Source of the DNA: Methylobacter sp.
Lineage (GTDB): Bacteria > Pseudomonadota > Gammaproteobacteria > Methylococcales > Methylomonadaceae
Assembly (NCBI RefSeq): GCF_030680395.1
Contig: NZ_JAUXVR010000007.1
Coordinates: 1-64,000, forward strand
Length of the DNA: 64,000 bases
Direction: 5' to 3'
The notes under the pieces are model-generated. The model ran no database searches. It was not told the origin of the DNA and saw only the letters and a program-made list of their open reading frames with translations. Positions 8,945 to 18,439 of the stretch are shown in pieces (positions within the stretch are counted from its first letter, which is position 1; the number at the start of each line of letters is the position of its first letter). Both the position numbers and the translations under genes were made by a program.

Positions 8945-9213
8945 CTAGACTGGTTAAATGCGTAAAATTGGGAATAGAAACCGAAGGCTTGGATACACCG
9001 CCATTTCCAGGCCCCAAAGGTCAGGAAATATTTGAAAAGGTCTCCAAACAAGCCTGGAAGGAATGGTTAGCCAAGCAAACCATGCTGATTAATGAGGGGA
9101 AATTGGCCAGCTTTGACCCGAAAGCCCGAGCCTTTTTAGCCGAAGAGAGAACCAAGTTTCTGTTTGAAGGTAACAACGAAATGCCGGAAGGCTATGTGCC
9201 GCCAAAGGACTGA
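8941..9213 (+). CDS. yggX: YggX, Fe(2+)-trafficking / oxidative-damage protection protein
   Basis: 90 residues, the normal length. Family features are visible: N-terminal VKCVKLG with the conserved Cys, PPFPGPKGQEIFEKVSKQAW, and KARAFLAEERTKFLF before an EGYVPPKD tail. YggX protects Fe-S enzymes and iron pools from oxidation. It overlaps mutY in the E. coli arrangement, pairing repair of oxidised DNA with iron homeostasis. It is followed by a REP-type palindrome that separates it from the convergent rho gene. Confidence 0.95.
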   Translation: MTRLVKCVKLGIETEGLDTPPFPGPKGQEIFEKVSKQAWKEWLAKQTMLINEGKLASFDPKARAFLAEERTKFLFEGNNEMPEGYVPPKD

Positions 9214-9214
9214 T

Positions 9215-9273
9215 GTAGGGGCATCCCTTGTGGATGCCCTAATCCAATGGGCGGGCGCAAGACCCGCTCCTAC
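9215..9273. repeat. REP/BIME-type palindrome pair between yggX and rho
   Basis: GTAGGGGCATCCCTTGTGGATGCCC (9215-9239) and an opposite unit ending CCCGCTCCTAC (9249-9273) each fold as a small hairpin. The outer ends GTAGG / CTCCTAC match the REP units around the hsd genes (34801, 35445, 35586, 36122). It lies between two convergent genes, where REPs often sit. Confidence 0.7.
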
Positions 9274-9275
9274 TA

Positions 9276-10532
9276 CTACCGCTTCATCGAATCAAAAAAC
9301 TCTGCGTTGGTTTTAAAATCTTTAAGCTTACCGATCAAAAATTCTGAAGCTGCAGTTTCATCCATGGGTTGAAGAATCTTGCGCAAGATCCAGGTCTTTT
9401 GCAGGGTATCTGGATCAACGAGATACTCTTCACGACGTGTGCCGGAACGGTTGATGTTAATCGCAGGATAAATTCTTTTCTCGGCAATTTTGCGGTCCAG
9501 ATGCAGTTCCATGTTGCCGGTACCTTTGAATTCCTCGTAAATAACTTCGTCCATTCTTGAACCGGTATCAACCAGTGCGGTGGCTATGATCGTCAAGCTG
9601 CCGCCTTCTTCTATATTCCGCGCCGCACCGAAGAACCGTTTCGGTTTTTCCAGTGCATTCGCATCGACACCGCCGGTTAATATCTTGCCGGACGAAGGAA
9701 CAACAGTGTTATAAGCTCGGGCCAAACGGGTAATCGAGTCTAACAAAATGACCACGTCGTGTTTGTGCTCGACCAACCGGCGCGCCTTTTCGATAACCAT
9801 TTCCGCAACCTGTACGTGGCGCGTTGCCGGCTCGTCAAAGGTACTGGAAATGACTTCGCCGCGGACACAACGCTCCATTTCCGTGACTTCTTCGGGACGT
9901 TCATCTATCAATAAAACAATCAGATAACACTCGGGATTCTGTTCTGCAATCGCCTGCGCCAGACTTTGCAGGATCATGGTTTTACCGGCTTTAGGCGGCG
10001 ATACGATCAAACCGCGCTGGCCTTTGCCAATCGGGGCGATCAAGTCGATCATTCGTCCGGTTAAATCTTCGCTGGTGCCATTGCCCTGTTCAAGGACAAA
10101 TCGTTGTTTAGCGAATAACGGAGTCAGGTTTGAGAAAGTGATTTTGTTTTTGGTATTTTCGGGGGGTTCAAAATTGATCTGGTCAACCTTGAGCATTGCG
10201 AAATAACGTTCGTTATCTTTGGGGGGTCTAATCTTTCCGCTAATCGTATCGCCGGTCTTTAAAGAAAATCGCCTGATTTGACTGGGTGAAACATAAATAT
10301 CGTCAGGACCCGCTAAATAAGAACAACCCGGTGTCCGTAAAAAACCAAAACCATCCTGTAAAATTTCCAGGACGCCGTCGCCTGATATATCGTCACCGGC
10401 CTTTGCCTGTTTTTTCAAGATGGCAAAAATCAAATCCTGCTTTCGCGATCTGGCTACATTTTCAAGCCCGAGGGACTCGGCGATTTCAATAACTTCACTT
10501 ATTTGTTTTAGTTTTAACTCAGTTAGATTCAT
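9276..10532 (-). CDS. rho: transcription termination factor Rho
   Basis: 418 residues, nearly the same as E. coli Rho. MNLTELKLK opens the N-terminal domain; the cold-shock-like RNA-binding domain includes [22 protein letters not shown]. The RecA-type ATPase has Walker [12 protein letters not shown], Walker [17 protein letters not shown] and the Q/R-loop region [16 protein letters not shown]. Rho is a hexameric RNA helicase that ends unstructured transcripts. It lies 195 bases downstream of trxA on the same strand, the conserved rhlB/trxA/rho order. Confidence 0.98.
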   Translation of the reverse strand: MNLTELKLKQISEVIEIAESLGLENVARSRKQDLIFAILKKQAKAGDDISGDGVLEILQDGFGFLRTPGCSYLAGPDDIYVSPSQIRRFSLKTGDTISGKIRPPKDNERYFAMLKVDQINFEPPENTKNKITFSNLTPLFAKQRFVLEQGNGTSEDLTGRMIDLIAPIGKGQRGLIVSPPKAGKTMILQSLAQAIAEQNPECYLIVLLIDERPEEVTEMERCVRGEVISSTFDEPATRHVQVAEMVIEKARRLVEHKHDVVILLDSITRLARAYNTVVPSSGKILTGGVDANALEKPKRFFGAARNIEEGGSLTIIATALVDTGSRMDEVIYEEFKGTGNMELHLDRKIAEKRIYPAININRSGTRREEYLVDPDTLQKTWILRKILQPMDETAASEFLIGKLKDFKTNAEFFDSMKR

Positions 10533-10727
10533 ATAAAAGATAACTCAAGGAAAAGTACATACGGTGTTAAACCGCAACTACTAGGACAGGAATAATTCAG
10601 GGGTGTAGTTTATCGGACGATAGATTGGGTGCGCATGATTATCGCACCGCATAAGTGTAACTCAAGTACTCAGCCCCGTCCAACCTTTTGTGACAGGCCT
10701 GAGTTGAATCTGAGTAAGGGGATGAGT

Positions 10728-11054
10728 TTAAATGTTGCTATCAAGAAAAGCGGCAAGCTGCGATTTCGACAATGCGCCTACTTTAGTCGCTTCCACTTCG
10801 CCGTCCTTGAACAGCATCAATGTCGGAATGCCGCGTACACCATAGTGTTGAGGAGTTTCCGGATTTTCGTCGATGTTTAATTTTACAACGGTCAGCTTGC
10901 CGGCATATTCTTTGGCAATGTCATCCAGAATCGGTGCAATCATTTTGCAAGGTCCGCACCATTCAGCCCAATAGTCAACCAGGACGGGACCCGCAGCTTT
11001 AATAACAGTTTCGTTAAACTCACTATCGCTTACATGAAGGACTGAATCGCTCAC
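10728..11054 (-). CDS. trxA: thioredoxin 1
   Basis: 108 residues. The active site [13 protein letters not shown] and the cis-Pro segment [12 protein letters not shown] are intact. It reduces protein disulfides in the cytoplasm and supplies electrons to ribonucleotide reductase and similar enzymes. The open frame reaches back to 11111, but the GTG at 11054 ([14 protein letters not shown]), with GGAG eight bases upstream, gives the usual thioredoxin length. It is divergent from rhlB and upstream of rho. Confidence 0.96.
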   Translation of the reverse strand: MSDSVLHVSDSEFNETVIKAAGPVLVDYWAEWCGPCKMIAPILDDIAKEYAGKLTVVKLNIDENPETPQHYGVRGIPTLMLFKDGEVEATKVGALSKSQLAAFLDSNI

Positions 11055-11152
11055 ACTATTTCTCCAAAAATTTAAAACCAAAACTATAGGAGGGATAAAG
11101 CTGGTAGTCAATCAATTTCAGCTGTTTTGATTTTTACGTTATGCTATAGCCT

Positions 11153-12526
11153 ATGAACAATACACATTTAACAGAAACTCGCTTCAGCAATCTTGAACTG
11201 TCTGATTCTATCTTATGCAGCTTAAAAGATGCCGGCTTTAATCACTGCACCCCGATCCAAAGACAAGCTCTACCTTTATCGTTACGGGGCAAGGATATTG
11301 CGGGGCAAGCCCAAACCGGAACCGGCAAGACCGCCGCTTTTTTGCTGGCCACTTTTCAGTATTTGATTAATGATGCCGAGGATGATGAGATCGATGAGGA
11401 TGATGCAGAAGCACAAGCCGACGATGACATGGAGACAGAAAAACCAGCTCCAAAAACCGTTGCCAAAAACAAGCAAATCAAATATCCCAGGGCCATTATT
11501 CTTGCGCCAACCCGCGAGTTAGCCATTCAAATCCACAAGGATGCCTTGCAACTGGGCAAACATCTTAATCTTAAATTGGCGCTCATTTACGGCGGCACCG
11601 ACTACCAAAAACAACTGGACAGCCTAAAATCCAATGTCGATATTATCATCGGCACGCCCGGCCGCATTATCGACTTTTACCGGCAAAATGCCTTCACCCT
11701 GGATAACGTGAAAGTCACGGTGATGGATGAGGCCGACCGCATGTTCGATTTGGGATTTATTAAGGACATTCGTTTTTTACTACGACGCATGCCGCCGCCG
11801 GAGCAGCGCCTGAATATGTTGTTCTCGGCAACCTTGTCCTACAAAGTGACCGAACTGGCTTATGAGCACATGAACAATCCGGTTTTGATTCGCATCGAAA
11901 CCGAAGAAGTCACCTCCAAAGCCATCCAGCAAAGCGCATTTTGTCCATCGAACGAGCAAAAAATCCCTTTGCTGGTCGGCATATTGAATCAGCATCAGCC
12001 GCAACGCAGTATTATTTTTGTTAACACCAAGCGCTGTGCAGAAAAACTTGACGACACCCTCAACGCTAACGGCTACAAAACTGCCGCTCTCAGCGGTGAT
12101 GTGCCGCAAGACAAGCGCCAACGCTTGTTGAGCGATTTTCAGGAAAACAAAATCACCTTATTGATTGCAACCGATGTTGCCGCCAGAGGCCTGCATATTG
12201 CCGATGTTTCCCATGTATTCAATTACGATCTGCCGCAGGATGTGGAAGATTACGTACATAGAATCGGCCGCACGGCGCGCTTTGGCGCCAGCGGTGTAGC
12301 CATCAGTTTTATCTGCGAGCAATACGCTTATTCAATGCCCGATATCGAAGAATACATTGGACAGAAAGTTCCGGTTCTACCCATTACAGCTGATCTTTTA
12401 GCTGAAATTATAAAGCCGGAAAAAAGACCTGAAAAAATCAAAACCGAATATCAGGGAAAACGTCCGAATCAAGACAAAAACTGGAAACCTAAAGCCCAGC
12501 CATCAACTCCCGAAAATCCTCAATAG
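11153..12526 (+). CDS. rhlB: DEAD-box RNA helicase RhlB-like
   Basis: 457 residues, longer than E. coli RhlB (421). Motifs: Q motif FNHCTPIQRQALP, Walker A AQTGTGKT, PTRELA, DEAD (VMDEADRMFDLGF), SAT, and the C-terminal HRIGRTAR. RhlB unwinds RNA and in E. coli works in the degradosome with RNase E. An insertion of about 35 residues after FQYLIND (residues about 75-110) is highly acidic (EDDEIDEDDAEAQADDD) and then Lys/Pro-rich. The basic C-terminal tail KRPNQDKNWKPKAQ may bind RNA. Divergent from trxA, it overlaps the 3' end of the convergent yrfG-like gene by 38 bases. Confidence 0.93.
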   Translation: MNNTHLTETRFSNLELSDSILCSLKDAGFNHCTPIQRQALPLSLRGKDIAGQAQTGTGKTAAFLLATFQYLINDAEDDEIDEDDAEAQADDDMETEKPAPKTVAKNKQIKYPRAIILAPTRELAIQIHKDALQLGKHLNLKLALIYGGTDYQKQLDSLKSNVDIIIGTPGRIIDFYRQNAFTLDNVKVTVMDEADRMFDLGFIKDIRFLLRRMPPPEQRLNMLFSATLSYKVTELAYEHMNNPVLIRIETEEVTSKAIQQSAFCPSNEQKIPLLVGILNQHQPQRSIIFVNTKRCAEKLDDTLNANGYKTAALSGDVPQDKRQRLLSDFQENKITLLIATDVAARGLHIADVSHVFNYDLPQDVEDYVHRIGRTARFGASGVAISFICEQYAYSMPDIEEYIGQKVPVLPITADLLAEIIKPEKRPEKIKTEYQGKRPNQDKNWKPKAQPSTPENPQ

Positions 12527-13145
12527 CGGGATAACCGGCTATTTCTTTTTTAGGCAGCAGGGAATCAGGCCTGCTCACCGAAATCAAATGCGCTATACCG
12601 AACTGCCTGGCTGAATTAAGCACTGCCAGACTATCATCAATCAGCAGTGTAGTTTGCTTTTCAAACGGCACCCGCTGCTGCAACAATCTCCAAAAATCGG
12701 CATGCTCTTTGGGAAATCCTAAATCATGGGAGCTGATAATGCCGTCGAAAAATTCCTGCAGGCAGGTTTTTTCCATCTTAAGTCCCAGGCTGCCCCGATG
12801 CGCATTGGTTACTAAATACACCTTTTTGGGCGATTGATGCGCTTTTTCCAGAAACTCCGTGACATGCGGCAATACGGCAATTAAGCCGGAAATTTCCGCT
12901 TTCAGTCCGGCAATATCCAGCGCTAAAACATCGCTCCAGTAATCCAGGCAATACCATTCCAACTTGCCTTCCATGCTTTTAAAGCGCGGCTGTAATTGTA
13001 ACTTTGCAGCTTCTATAGACAAGCCCTGTTTTTCGGCAAACTTAAGCGGCACAAACTCTTTCCAGAAATGATTATCAAAATTCAAATCCAGCAGTGTTCC
13101 ATCCATATCCAGTAAAACAGTATCAATTTTTTTCCAATCAATCAT
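12489..13145 (-). CDS. yrfG: HAD family GMP/IMP nucleotidase YrfG-like
   Basis: 218 residues. HAD motif I DMDGTLLDL carries the nucleophile and acid Asp; motif II is VTNAHR; motif III Lys is in FPKEHADFW; motif IV is LLIDDSLAVLNSA. E. coli YrfG dephosphorylates GMP and IMP and is close in length and N-terminal sequence (FDNHFWKEFVPLKFAEK). It is divergent from nudE, its neighbour in E. coli as well, which supports orthology. Confidence 0.9.
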   Translation of the reverse strand: MIDWKKIDTVLLDMDGTLLDLNFDNHFWKEFVPLKFAEKQGLSIEAAKLQLQPRFKSMEGKLEWYCLDYWSDVLALDIAGLKAEISGLIAVLPHVTEFLEKAHQSPKKVYLVTNAHRGSLGLKMEKTCLQEFFDGIISSHDLGFPKEHADFWRLLQQRVPFEKQTTLLIDDSLAVLNSARQFGIAHLISVSRPDSLLPKKEIAGYPAIEDFRELMAGL

Positions 13146-13190
13146 CAGAGTGCGTTATATTTGCAAAAAAATACTTAATAAAATAGCACA

Positions 13191-13748
13191 ATGGCTGAAA
13201 AACCAACCATCCGTAACAAAACAACGATCGCTACCAGCCGCTTATTTCGCATCGAATCGCTGGATATTGAATTCAGCAATGGCGAACTGCGCAACTACGA
13301 ACGCCTGGCCCGAAGCAGCTCGGGCGGAGCCGTGCTGATTGTGCCGATGCTGGATGATGAAACGGTGTTGCTAATCAGGGAATATTCCGCCGGTGTGCAT
13401 CGTTATGAGCTGGGTTTGCCCAAGGGCAAAACCGACGCCGGTGAGTCCTTCCTGGAGGCCGCAAACCGTGAGCTTAAAGAAGAAGTCGGCTTTGGCGCCA
13501 GAAGCCTGCATCATTTAAGCTCTTTTTCCATCGCACCGTCCTATCTGGAACACATGACCGAGATTGTTATCGCCCAGGATTTATATGAAGAAAAACTGGA
13601 AGGTGACGAACCCGAAGAATTGGAAGTTATCCCGTGGAAATTAAGCCGTATCAATGAATTATTAGCGACCGGCGAATGTACCGAAGCCCGTTCAATTGCC
13701 GCGCTGTTTATGGCGCTGGAGTATTTTAAGGCGCTTCCTTCCGACTAA
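13191..13748 (+). CDS. nudE: ADP compounds hydrolase NudE (Nudix)
   Basis: 185 residues, matching E. coli NudE (186). The Nudix box is intact: G at GLPKGKTDAGES, then the REL-EEVGFGA part. NudE hydrolyses ADP-ribose, NADH and diadenosine polyphosphates. It pairs with the divergent yrfG, both acting on purine nucleotides. A long inverted repeat follows the stop. Confidence 0.93.
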   Translation: MAEKPTIRNKTTIATSRLFRIESLDIEFSNGELRNYERLARSSSGGAVLIVPMLDDETVLLIREYSAGVHRYELGLPKGKTDAGESFLEAANRELKEEVGFGARSLHHLSSFSIAPSYLEHMTEIVIAQDLYEEKLEGDEPEELEVIPWKLSRINELLATGECTEARSIAALFMALEYFKALPSD

Positions 13749-13769
13749 ATAAATTTTAAAATGATTTTT

Positions 13770-13838
13770 CACCACGAAGACACTGAAGAAAAGCAAAAGA
13801 CGAATTAAAAACTTCGTGTTCTTCGTGTCTTCGTGGTG
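13770..13838. repeat. dispersed CACCACGAAGACAC inverted repeat, copy 1
   Basis: CACCACGAAGACAC (13770-13783) and GTGTCTTCGTGGTG (13825-13838) are perfect 14-base inverted arms; the loop contains further GAAG/CTTC pairing. A second copy with the same arms lies at 31098-31158. Between convergent nudE and batD it could act as a bidirectional terminator, but the copy upstream of hcp shows it is a mobile-type dispersed repeat. Confidence 0.85.
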
Positions 13839-13845
13839 CCTGCCT

Positions 13846-15525
13846 TTATAATCGATAAAGCGGTTCCAGTTTGTCATCGTCCGTAACCGCTATCTTTTCC
13901 CTGGCTTTATTTTCAACAAACGCTTGAAACAGCTTTTTGCCTTGCCACTGATCCGGCGCCTTGCCATACAGAACCTGGTTCAAGTTCAGGATTTCATCCC
14001 TTAACCTTGCGTCGCTTAGCTCGGCGATGGCGCCCAGACTCGCCGCCCCATACTTTTGCCGTCCCCATGCCAGCAAGGCATCCTTGGCAGCCACGGCATT
14101 ATTATCCGCGCAGGCTTTTTTCAGGCTTTTTACGCTATCTTCCAAACGTATTTCCACCTCACTTTTTTCCGCAACCGGTTTTTTAACCGTACGTTTAATC
14201 AGGAAATAAGCCAGTGTCGCCAACCAGCCTGACGCCAAAAATAAAGCCGCCCAAAACCAAGTATTTTGTTGTTGCGGCTGAGTAAGCGGCACAACTTCAA
14301 TTTTTTGCGGTTGCGCCACTACCGGAGCCACCGGTGTAACAGGAGCTTGTTGGGTTCCTATCGCCTCAAGCGCCGTAATGGTGGTTTCCGGGATTTTGGC
14401 TATTTCCATTTTTTGGCTTTGGCTGTTAAACCAGGGAATTTCTATCGCCGGTAATTTATAGAAGCCCGCTTTCGATGGGATTACGGCTATTTTTTCTTCC
14501 CTGAAAGCAATCAGGCCTTCCGGTTTTTTTTGTTCGCGCAAGACCGGCTGATCGGGATAGGTTTTCAACTGATCATCAATTTTGCCGATATTTAACTCGG
14601 GCAATTGGCCGACTGTTGTGCCTTTTGCCAGCAGCGTCAAGGTTCTGGTCAAAGGCTCGCCGACTTTCATTTGCTGGTTATCGCCCGACCATTCTTCCTT
14701 TAAAACCAGCTGTTCCGCCGAAAGCCAGTGCCGACCGGTAAACGTTGCCGGAGCCGGTTTTACATCCAGCGTCACCGATTTGGATGAAATCTTTTTGGTT
14801 TTGGTCATCTGCGAATTAAAAAAGCCATTAAAATTCGGACGCGTATTAGCCACGACCTCTGCCGTTAACATCAAGGGTTTGATGGTTAAAGCACCGCTTT
14901 TTTGCGGAAAAATTGAATACTTACGCTCGGTAACCAGATAATTAACGCCATTGATCTGGGTATTATAATTACTGTCATCGCCCAGTTTTTCAATCACCGC
15001 ATCGCCCAGTTCCGGTTCATTCAAGCTGGCCTGGGCGATCTCGACTCTTCTATATAAGCGCACGGTGTAGAGAACCTGGGATTGCACATAAGGGCTTTGC
15101 GGCGTCGCCTCAACCTCCAGAAACAAATCATCATCGGTATCCACGGCTTTATTGGCCGCCGCCTGAGTAACCAGAATGCTTGCCGCCTGACTGACATCAT
15201 CGCCAAACTTCACCACCGGAACAATCAGGCTGCCGGGATGTTTGGCCATGACGTTAAGCGTCCACTGTATGGTCTTGCTGGACTGCCCGTTAATCCATGA
15301 CGAATTGCTGCTCTGGCTTTGGCCGAGTATCTCGAAATCCTGTTCCAGTGGGCCAAAATCCGGGTCGTTATCCGGCGTGTCATTGGCGGTAAAAATGATC
15401 TGGAAAGATTCATCCAGGCTGACCGGGTTGCGATCGAACGACACACTGATTTGTGCAGCGAATACATTGCCGGGCACAAAATTCAACAGCAACAACAGAA
15501 AAAATAATTTTTTTATAGTATTCAT
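13846..15525 (-). CDS. batD: BatD-like membrane protein
   Basis: About 559 residues. The start at 15525 opens a signal peptide (MNTIKKLFFLLLLLNFVPG, cut near VFAA). The periplasmic region carries BatD repeats (ISVSFDRNPVSLDESFQIIF; FEILGQSQSSNSSWINGQ). A transmembrane helix (TWFWAALFLASGWLATLAYFLI, about residues 425-450) precedes a cytoplasmic helical tail. Bat proteins were named for aerotolerance in Bacteroides; their biochemical role is unsettled. It is the last gene of the moxR operon, with a 131-base gap from batB/C. A TTG eight codons upstream is an alternative start. Confidence 0.87.
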   Translation of the reverse strand: MNTIKKLFFLLLLLNFVPGNVFAAQISVSFDRNPVSLDESFQIIFTANDTPDNDPDFGPLEQDFEILGQSQSSNSSWINGQSSKTIQWTLNVMAKHPGSLIVPVVKFGDDVSQAASILVTQAAANKAVDTDDDLFLEVEATPQSPYVQSQVLYTVRLYRRVEIAQASLNEPELGDAVIEKLGDDSNYNTQINGVNYLVTERKYSIFPQKSGALTIKPLMLTAEVVANTRPNFNGFFNSQMTKTKKISSKSVTLDVKPAPATFTGRHWLSAEQLVLKEEWSGDNQQMKVGEPLTRTLTLLAKGTTVGQLPELNIGKIDDQLKTYPDQPVLREQKKPEGLIAFREEKIAVIPSKAGFYKLPAIEIPWFNSQSQKMEIAKIPETTITALEAIGTQQAPVTPVAPVVAQPQKIEVVPLTQPQQQNTWFWAALFLASGWLATLAYFLIKRTVKKPVAEKSEVEIRLEDSVKSLKKACADNNAVAAKDALLAWGRQKYGAASLGAIAELSDARLRDEILNLNQVLYGKAPDQWQGKKLFQAFVENKAREKIAVTDDDKLEPLYRL

Positions 15526-15656
15526 AGCTTCATCATTTACATTAATCAAGATTCCGGACGTCCATAAACGGCCGATAAAAACTCAAATCCTGAACCGTGG
15601 CCCCCTTACTCTTACTTATCCTTGTAGGCAAAACTCCGCGATTCAACTGGCGAAGC

Positions 15657-17462
15657 CTACCAACCATCAGCATCACCGCTTGCCTGACGGCCACGCTGCC
15701 CGTATTGATATTTAAATTTACGTTTTAACAATCCGGCCGGATCGTCGGGGATTCTTTTGAGCCATTGTTCGTTGGCTTGCTGTTGTTCATCCGATGGCTC
15801 TGTTTTAGCGGGCGCTTGTTCTTTAGCTTGCTCCTTGGCTTCGGCTTCGGCTTCGGCTTTGCCCTGCTCGGCTTGTTGGGACTTGTCATCTTCCGGTTTT
15901 TTTTCCTCGGCTTTATCTTGCTGTTGCTTTTCTTCAGACGGTTGTTTGTCCGATTGCTTCTGCTCCGGCTTTTGTTCGGGCTTTTCCCCTGATTTATTTT
16001 GGTCCGGTTTCTGTTCGTCGGATTTTTCCGATTGTTCGTCGTCCTTGTTTTGTCGGGAATCGTCTTTGGATTGTTGTTTATCGTCCTTTTGCTGTTTCTG
16101 CTGTTTTTCCAGTTCTTTTTCCACGATATCCTTGTTGTGTTTGGCATCGGCATCGTTAGGATTAAAGCCCAAAGCTTTCTCGTAGGCTTTTATAGCGTCT
16201 TCCAGCTGACCGGCTTTTGCCAGCGTATTGCCCTGGTTGTAAGCGCCATTTTCTGACTTGCTGCTTTTCAGGCTTTCCAGCGCCTTGTCGTACTCACCCT
16301 CCTTGTAATGCGCCGCCGCTTTCCAATCCGGATTTTCAAATTGCTCCGCCGCCTTGGCATAATCCTGTTTCTTATAAGCCTGTTGCGCCTGTTGGTCCTT
16401 GGTCTGCCATAAATCCTGCCACCCCATCGCATAACTGTTTTTAGGCAGCGGCAAGATCAGCAGCAGGGCAAAACATAACAGGCCTTTTCTGAACGTCAGG
16501 GCCGCTAAAGGTAAAACCAGCAATAATAACCAGGGACCTTTTTCCGCCCACTGATCCAATAATAAATTATCGTTTTGCTTGCCCTGCTGCTCGACCGATC
16601 TATCCACGTCTGCCAGCACGGTTTGAATATCCGCATCATTGGCCGTTATGGTTTGATAAACGCCGTTCCCTATCTGCGCCAGTTTTGCGAGCTCGCTGGA
16701 ATCTAGTTTTGGCACCACAATATCGCCTCGCTCATCTTTAAGGAATCCGCCCTCAGGCAGCGCTACCGGCGCACCGTCATCTGTTCCGATACCCAGTATC
16801 GATAGTTGATATTTATCCAATGACTTGACTATGGCCAAGGTTTTACCGACATCAACGCCATCGGTGACCAACAATATCCGGCCTTTTTGCAGGCCTGCCT
16901 GCTTGAACAGCTCGACGGCCTTTTCCAGTGCCAACACGGTATTGCTGCCCTGGCTGGGCATAATATCGGTATTCAATGCCGACAGCTGGCTGTCTATAGT
17001 CTCGGTGTCATCGGTCAGCGGCGTTACGGTAAAAGCGTCACCGGCATAAACCAGCAATGCTGTTTGGCCGTCTTTGCGCTGTTTTAGAATATCGGCAATT
17101 TTGTATCGCGCCATAATCAAACGGCTGGGTTTAATATCGGCGGCATCCATCGACCGGGACAAATCCAACGCAATAATCAGGGCCGAGTCGTTTCTAAATA
17201 CCGGAGAGGGCAAGCGTTCCCAAGTTGGCCCTGCCAACGCAATAATCACCAGCAGCGCGGCAATAGCTCCAGCCGTTATCGGCCAACGGCTTTGGTTGAC
17301 CGGCTTTTCCTGCAACAGATACGGTAACAGTGCGGCATCGCATACCGCCGACCAGTTGCCGTGAGCCAGTTTATTTCTGAACATTAAAGCCAGAATCACA
17401 ACATAAGGTATGGCTGCCAGCAGCCAGTACGGCCTGATAAAATGGAATTCGGTTATGTTCAT
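15657..17462 (-). CDS. batB: BatB/BatC fusion: VWA domain plus TPR repeats
   Basis: 601 residues. Two N-terminal transmembrane helices, then a von Willebrand A domain (about 90-285) with the MIDAS motif DLSRS and distal TDGVDVG. Two more helices lie near 310-345. TPR units follow: WKAAAHYKEGEYDKALESL and AIKAYEKALGFNPNDADAKHN. The tail (about 450-575) is very low in complexity, rich in K, Q, E and D. Separate BatB and BatC are fused here, as in many proteobacteria. It probably scaffolds a membrane complex acted on by the MoxR ATPase. It overlaps batA by four bases. Confidence 0.88.
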   Translation of the reverse strand: MNITEFHFIRPYWLLAAIPYVVILALMFRNKLAHGNWSAVCDAALLPYLLQEKPVNQSRWPITAGAIAALLVIIALAGPTWERLPSPVFRNDSALIIALDLSRSMDAADIKPSRLIMARYKIADILKQRKDGQTALLVYAGDAFTVTPLTDDTETIDSQLSALNTDIMPSQGSNTVLALEKAVELFKQAGLQKGRILLVTDGVDVGKTLAIVKSLDKYQLSILGIGTDDGAPVALPEGGFLKDERGDIVVPKLDSSELAKLAQIGNGVYQTITANDADIQTVLADVDRSVEQQGKQNDNLLLDQWAEKGPWLLLLVLPLAALTFRKGLLCFALLLILPLPKNSYAMGWQDLWQTKDQQAQQAYKKQDYAKAAEQFENPDWKAAAHYKEGEYDKALESLKSSKSENGAYNQGNTLAKAGQLEDAIKAYEKALGFNPNDADAKHNKDIVEKELEKQQKQQKDDKQQSKDDSRQNKDDEQSEKSDEQKPDQNKSGEKPEQKPEQKQSDKQPSEEKQQQDKAEEKKPEDDKSQQAEQGKAEAEAEAKEQAKEQAPAKTEPSDEQQQANEQWLKRIPDDPAGLLKRKFKYQYGQRGRQASGDADGW

Positions 17463-18439
17463 GTCAATCGCACCTTGGACAACGCAATGACTGCCGCCAG
17501 AGCCAATGCCAGTGACAGCGGCCAGTAATACAATTCACTGCGGGGCCTGAAATATTGTTTGTCTTTTTCAACCGGTTCCAGTTCGTCCAGTCTCATATAG
17601 ATATTATTCAGCTCATCGGTATTTCTGGCCCGGTAATATTGCCCGCCGGTGCTTTCGGCAATCTTGATCAAGGTTTTTTCATCCAGGTCGACGGATGGAT
17701 TAACCTTACGATTACCAAAAAAACTGCGCACGATCATTTCATCCGCGCCTATGCCGATGGTGTAAATTTTCAGATGATTGTCTGCGGCTAATTCGGCGGC
17801 CTTTAAGGGTGAAATTTCACCGGCGGTATTGGCACCGTCAGTCATCAACACCAAAACCCGGCTGTTGGTCTGCTCGTTTTTAAGGCGCTTGACCGCCAAA
17901 CCGATAGCATCGCCTATCGCGGTATTGTCGCCGGCAAGACCGATGACCGCCTCATTCAATAAGGTCATTACCGTTTTTCGGTCAAAGGTTAATGGCGTTT
18001 GCAAATAAGCCTGAGTGCCGAACAAGATCAAACCCACCCTGTCGCCGACACGCCGGTTGATAAATTCGCCCGCAACCCCCTTCGCCGCTGTCAGCCTGTC
18101 AACAGCCCGCTTGTTAATAACAAAATCCTGCTCTTCCATACTGCCGGACAAATCCACCGCCAGCATTAAATCCCGGCCGCTGACCGCCTGTTCAATCGGC
18201 TCACCCAGCCATTGCGGCCGAGTACAGGCGATGACCAGCAACAACCAGGCAATCGCCGCCAGCAATAACGGCCATTGTCGGGTTTGGGAGACTGCCCTGG
18301 TTTCGCCATCGGAAAAATCCTCCAGAAACGGGACTTTTAATGCCGCCTGCTCGACCGGCATCTTGGCCGGAACCAGCCAGCGGATCAATAAGGGTAAGGG
18401 TAAAGCGGCCAGCAGCCAAGGCCATTCAAAATGAATCAT
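17459..18439 (-). CDS. batA: BatA-like VWA domain membrane protein
   Basis: 326 residues. The N-terminus has WPWLLAALPLPLLIRWLVPA and a second helix WPLLLAAIAWLLLVIACTRP; the VWA domain starts at DLMLAVDLSGSMEEQDF with an intact DxSxS MIDAS. A C-terminal helix (YYWPLSLALALAAVIALS) closes the BatA topology. It overlaps both neighbours by four bases, so translation is probably coupled. Partners are likely the batB/C product and the MoxR chaperone ATPase. Confidence 0.9.
   Translation of the reverse strand: MIHFEWPWLLAALPLPLLIRWLVPAKMPVEQAALKVPFLEDFSDGETRAVSQTRQWPLLLAAIAWLLLVIACTRPQWLGEPIEQAVSGRDLMLAVDLSGSMEEQDFVINKRAVDRLTAAKGVAGEFINRRVGDRVGLILFGTQAYLQTPLTFDRKTVMTLLNEAVIGLAGDNTAIGDAIGLAVKRLKNEQTNSRVLVLMTDGANTAGEISPLKAAELAADNHLKIYTIGIGADEMIVRSFFGNRKVNPSVDLDEKTLIKIAESTGGQYYRARNTDELNNIYMRLDELEPVEKDKQYFRPRSELYYWPLSLALALAAVIALSKVRLT

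Noticed and set aside
15757-16185. Cys/Ser-rich 142-codon frame on the plus strand
   Set aside because: It is the complement of the K/Q/E/D-rich tail of batB/C; the composition is an artefact of that low-complexity sequence.
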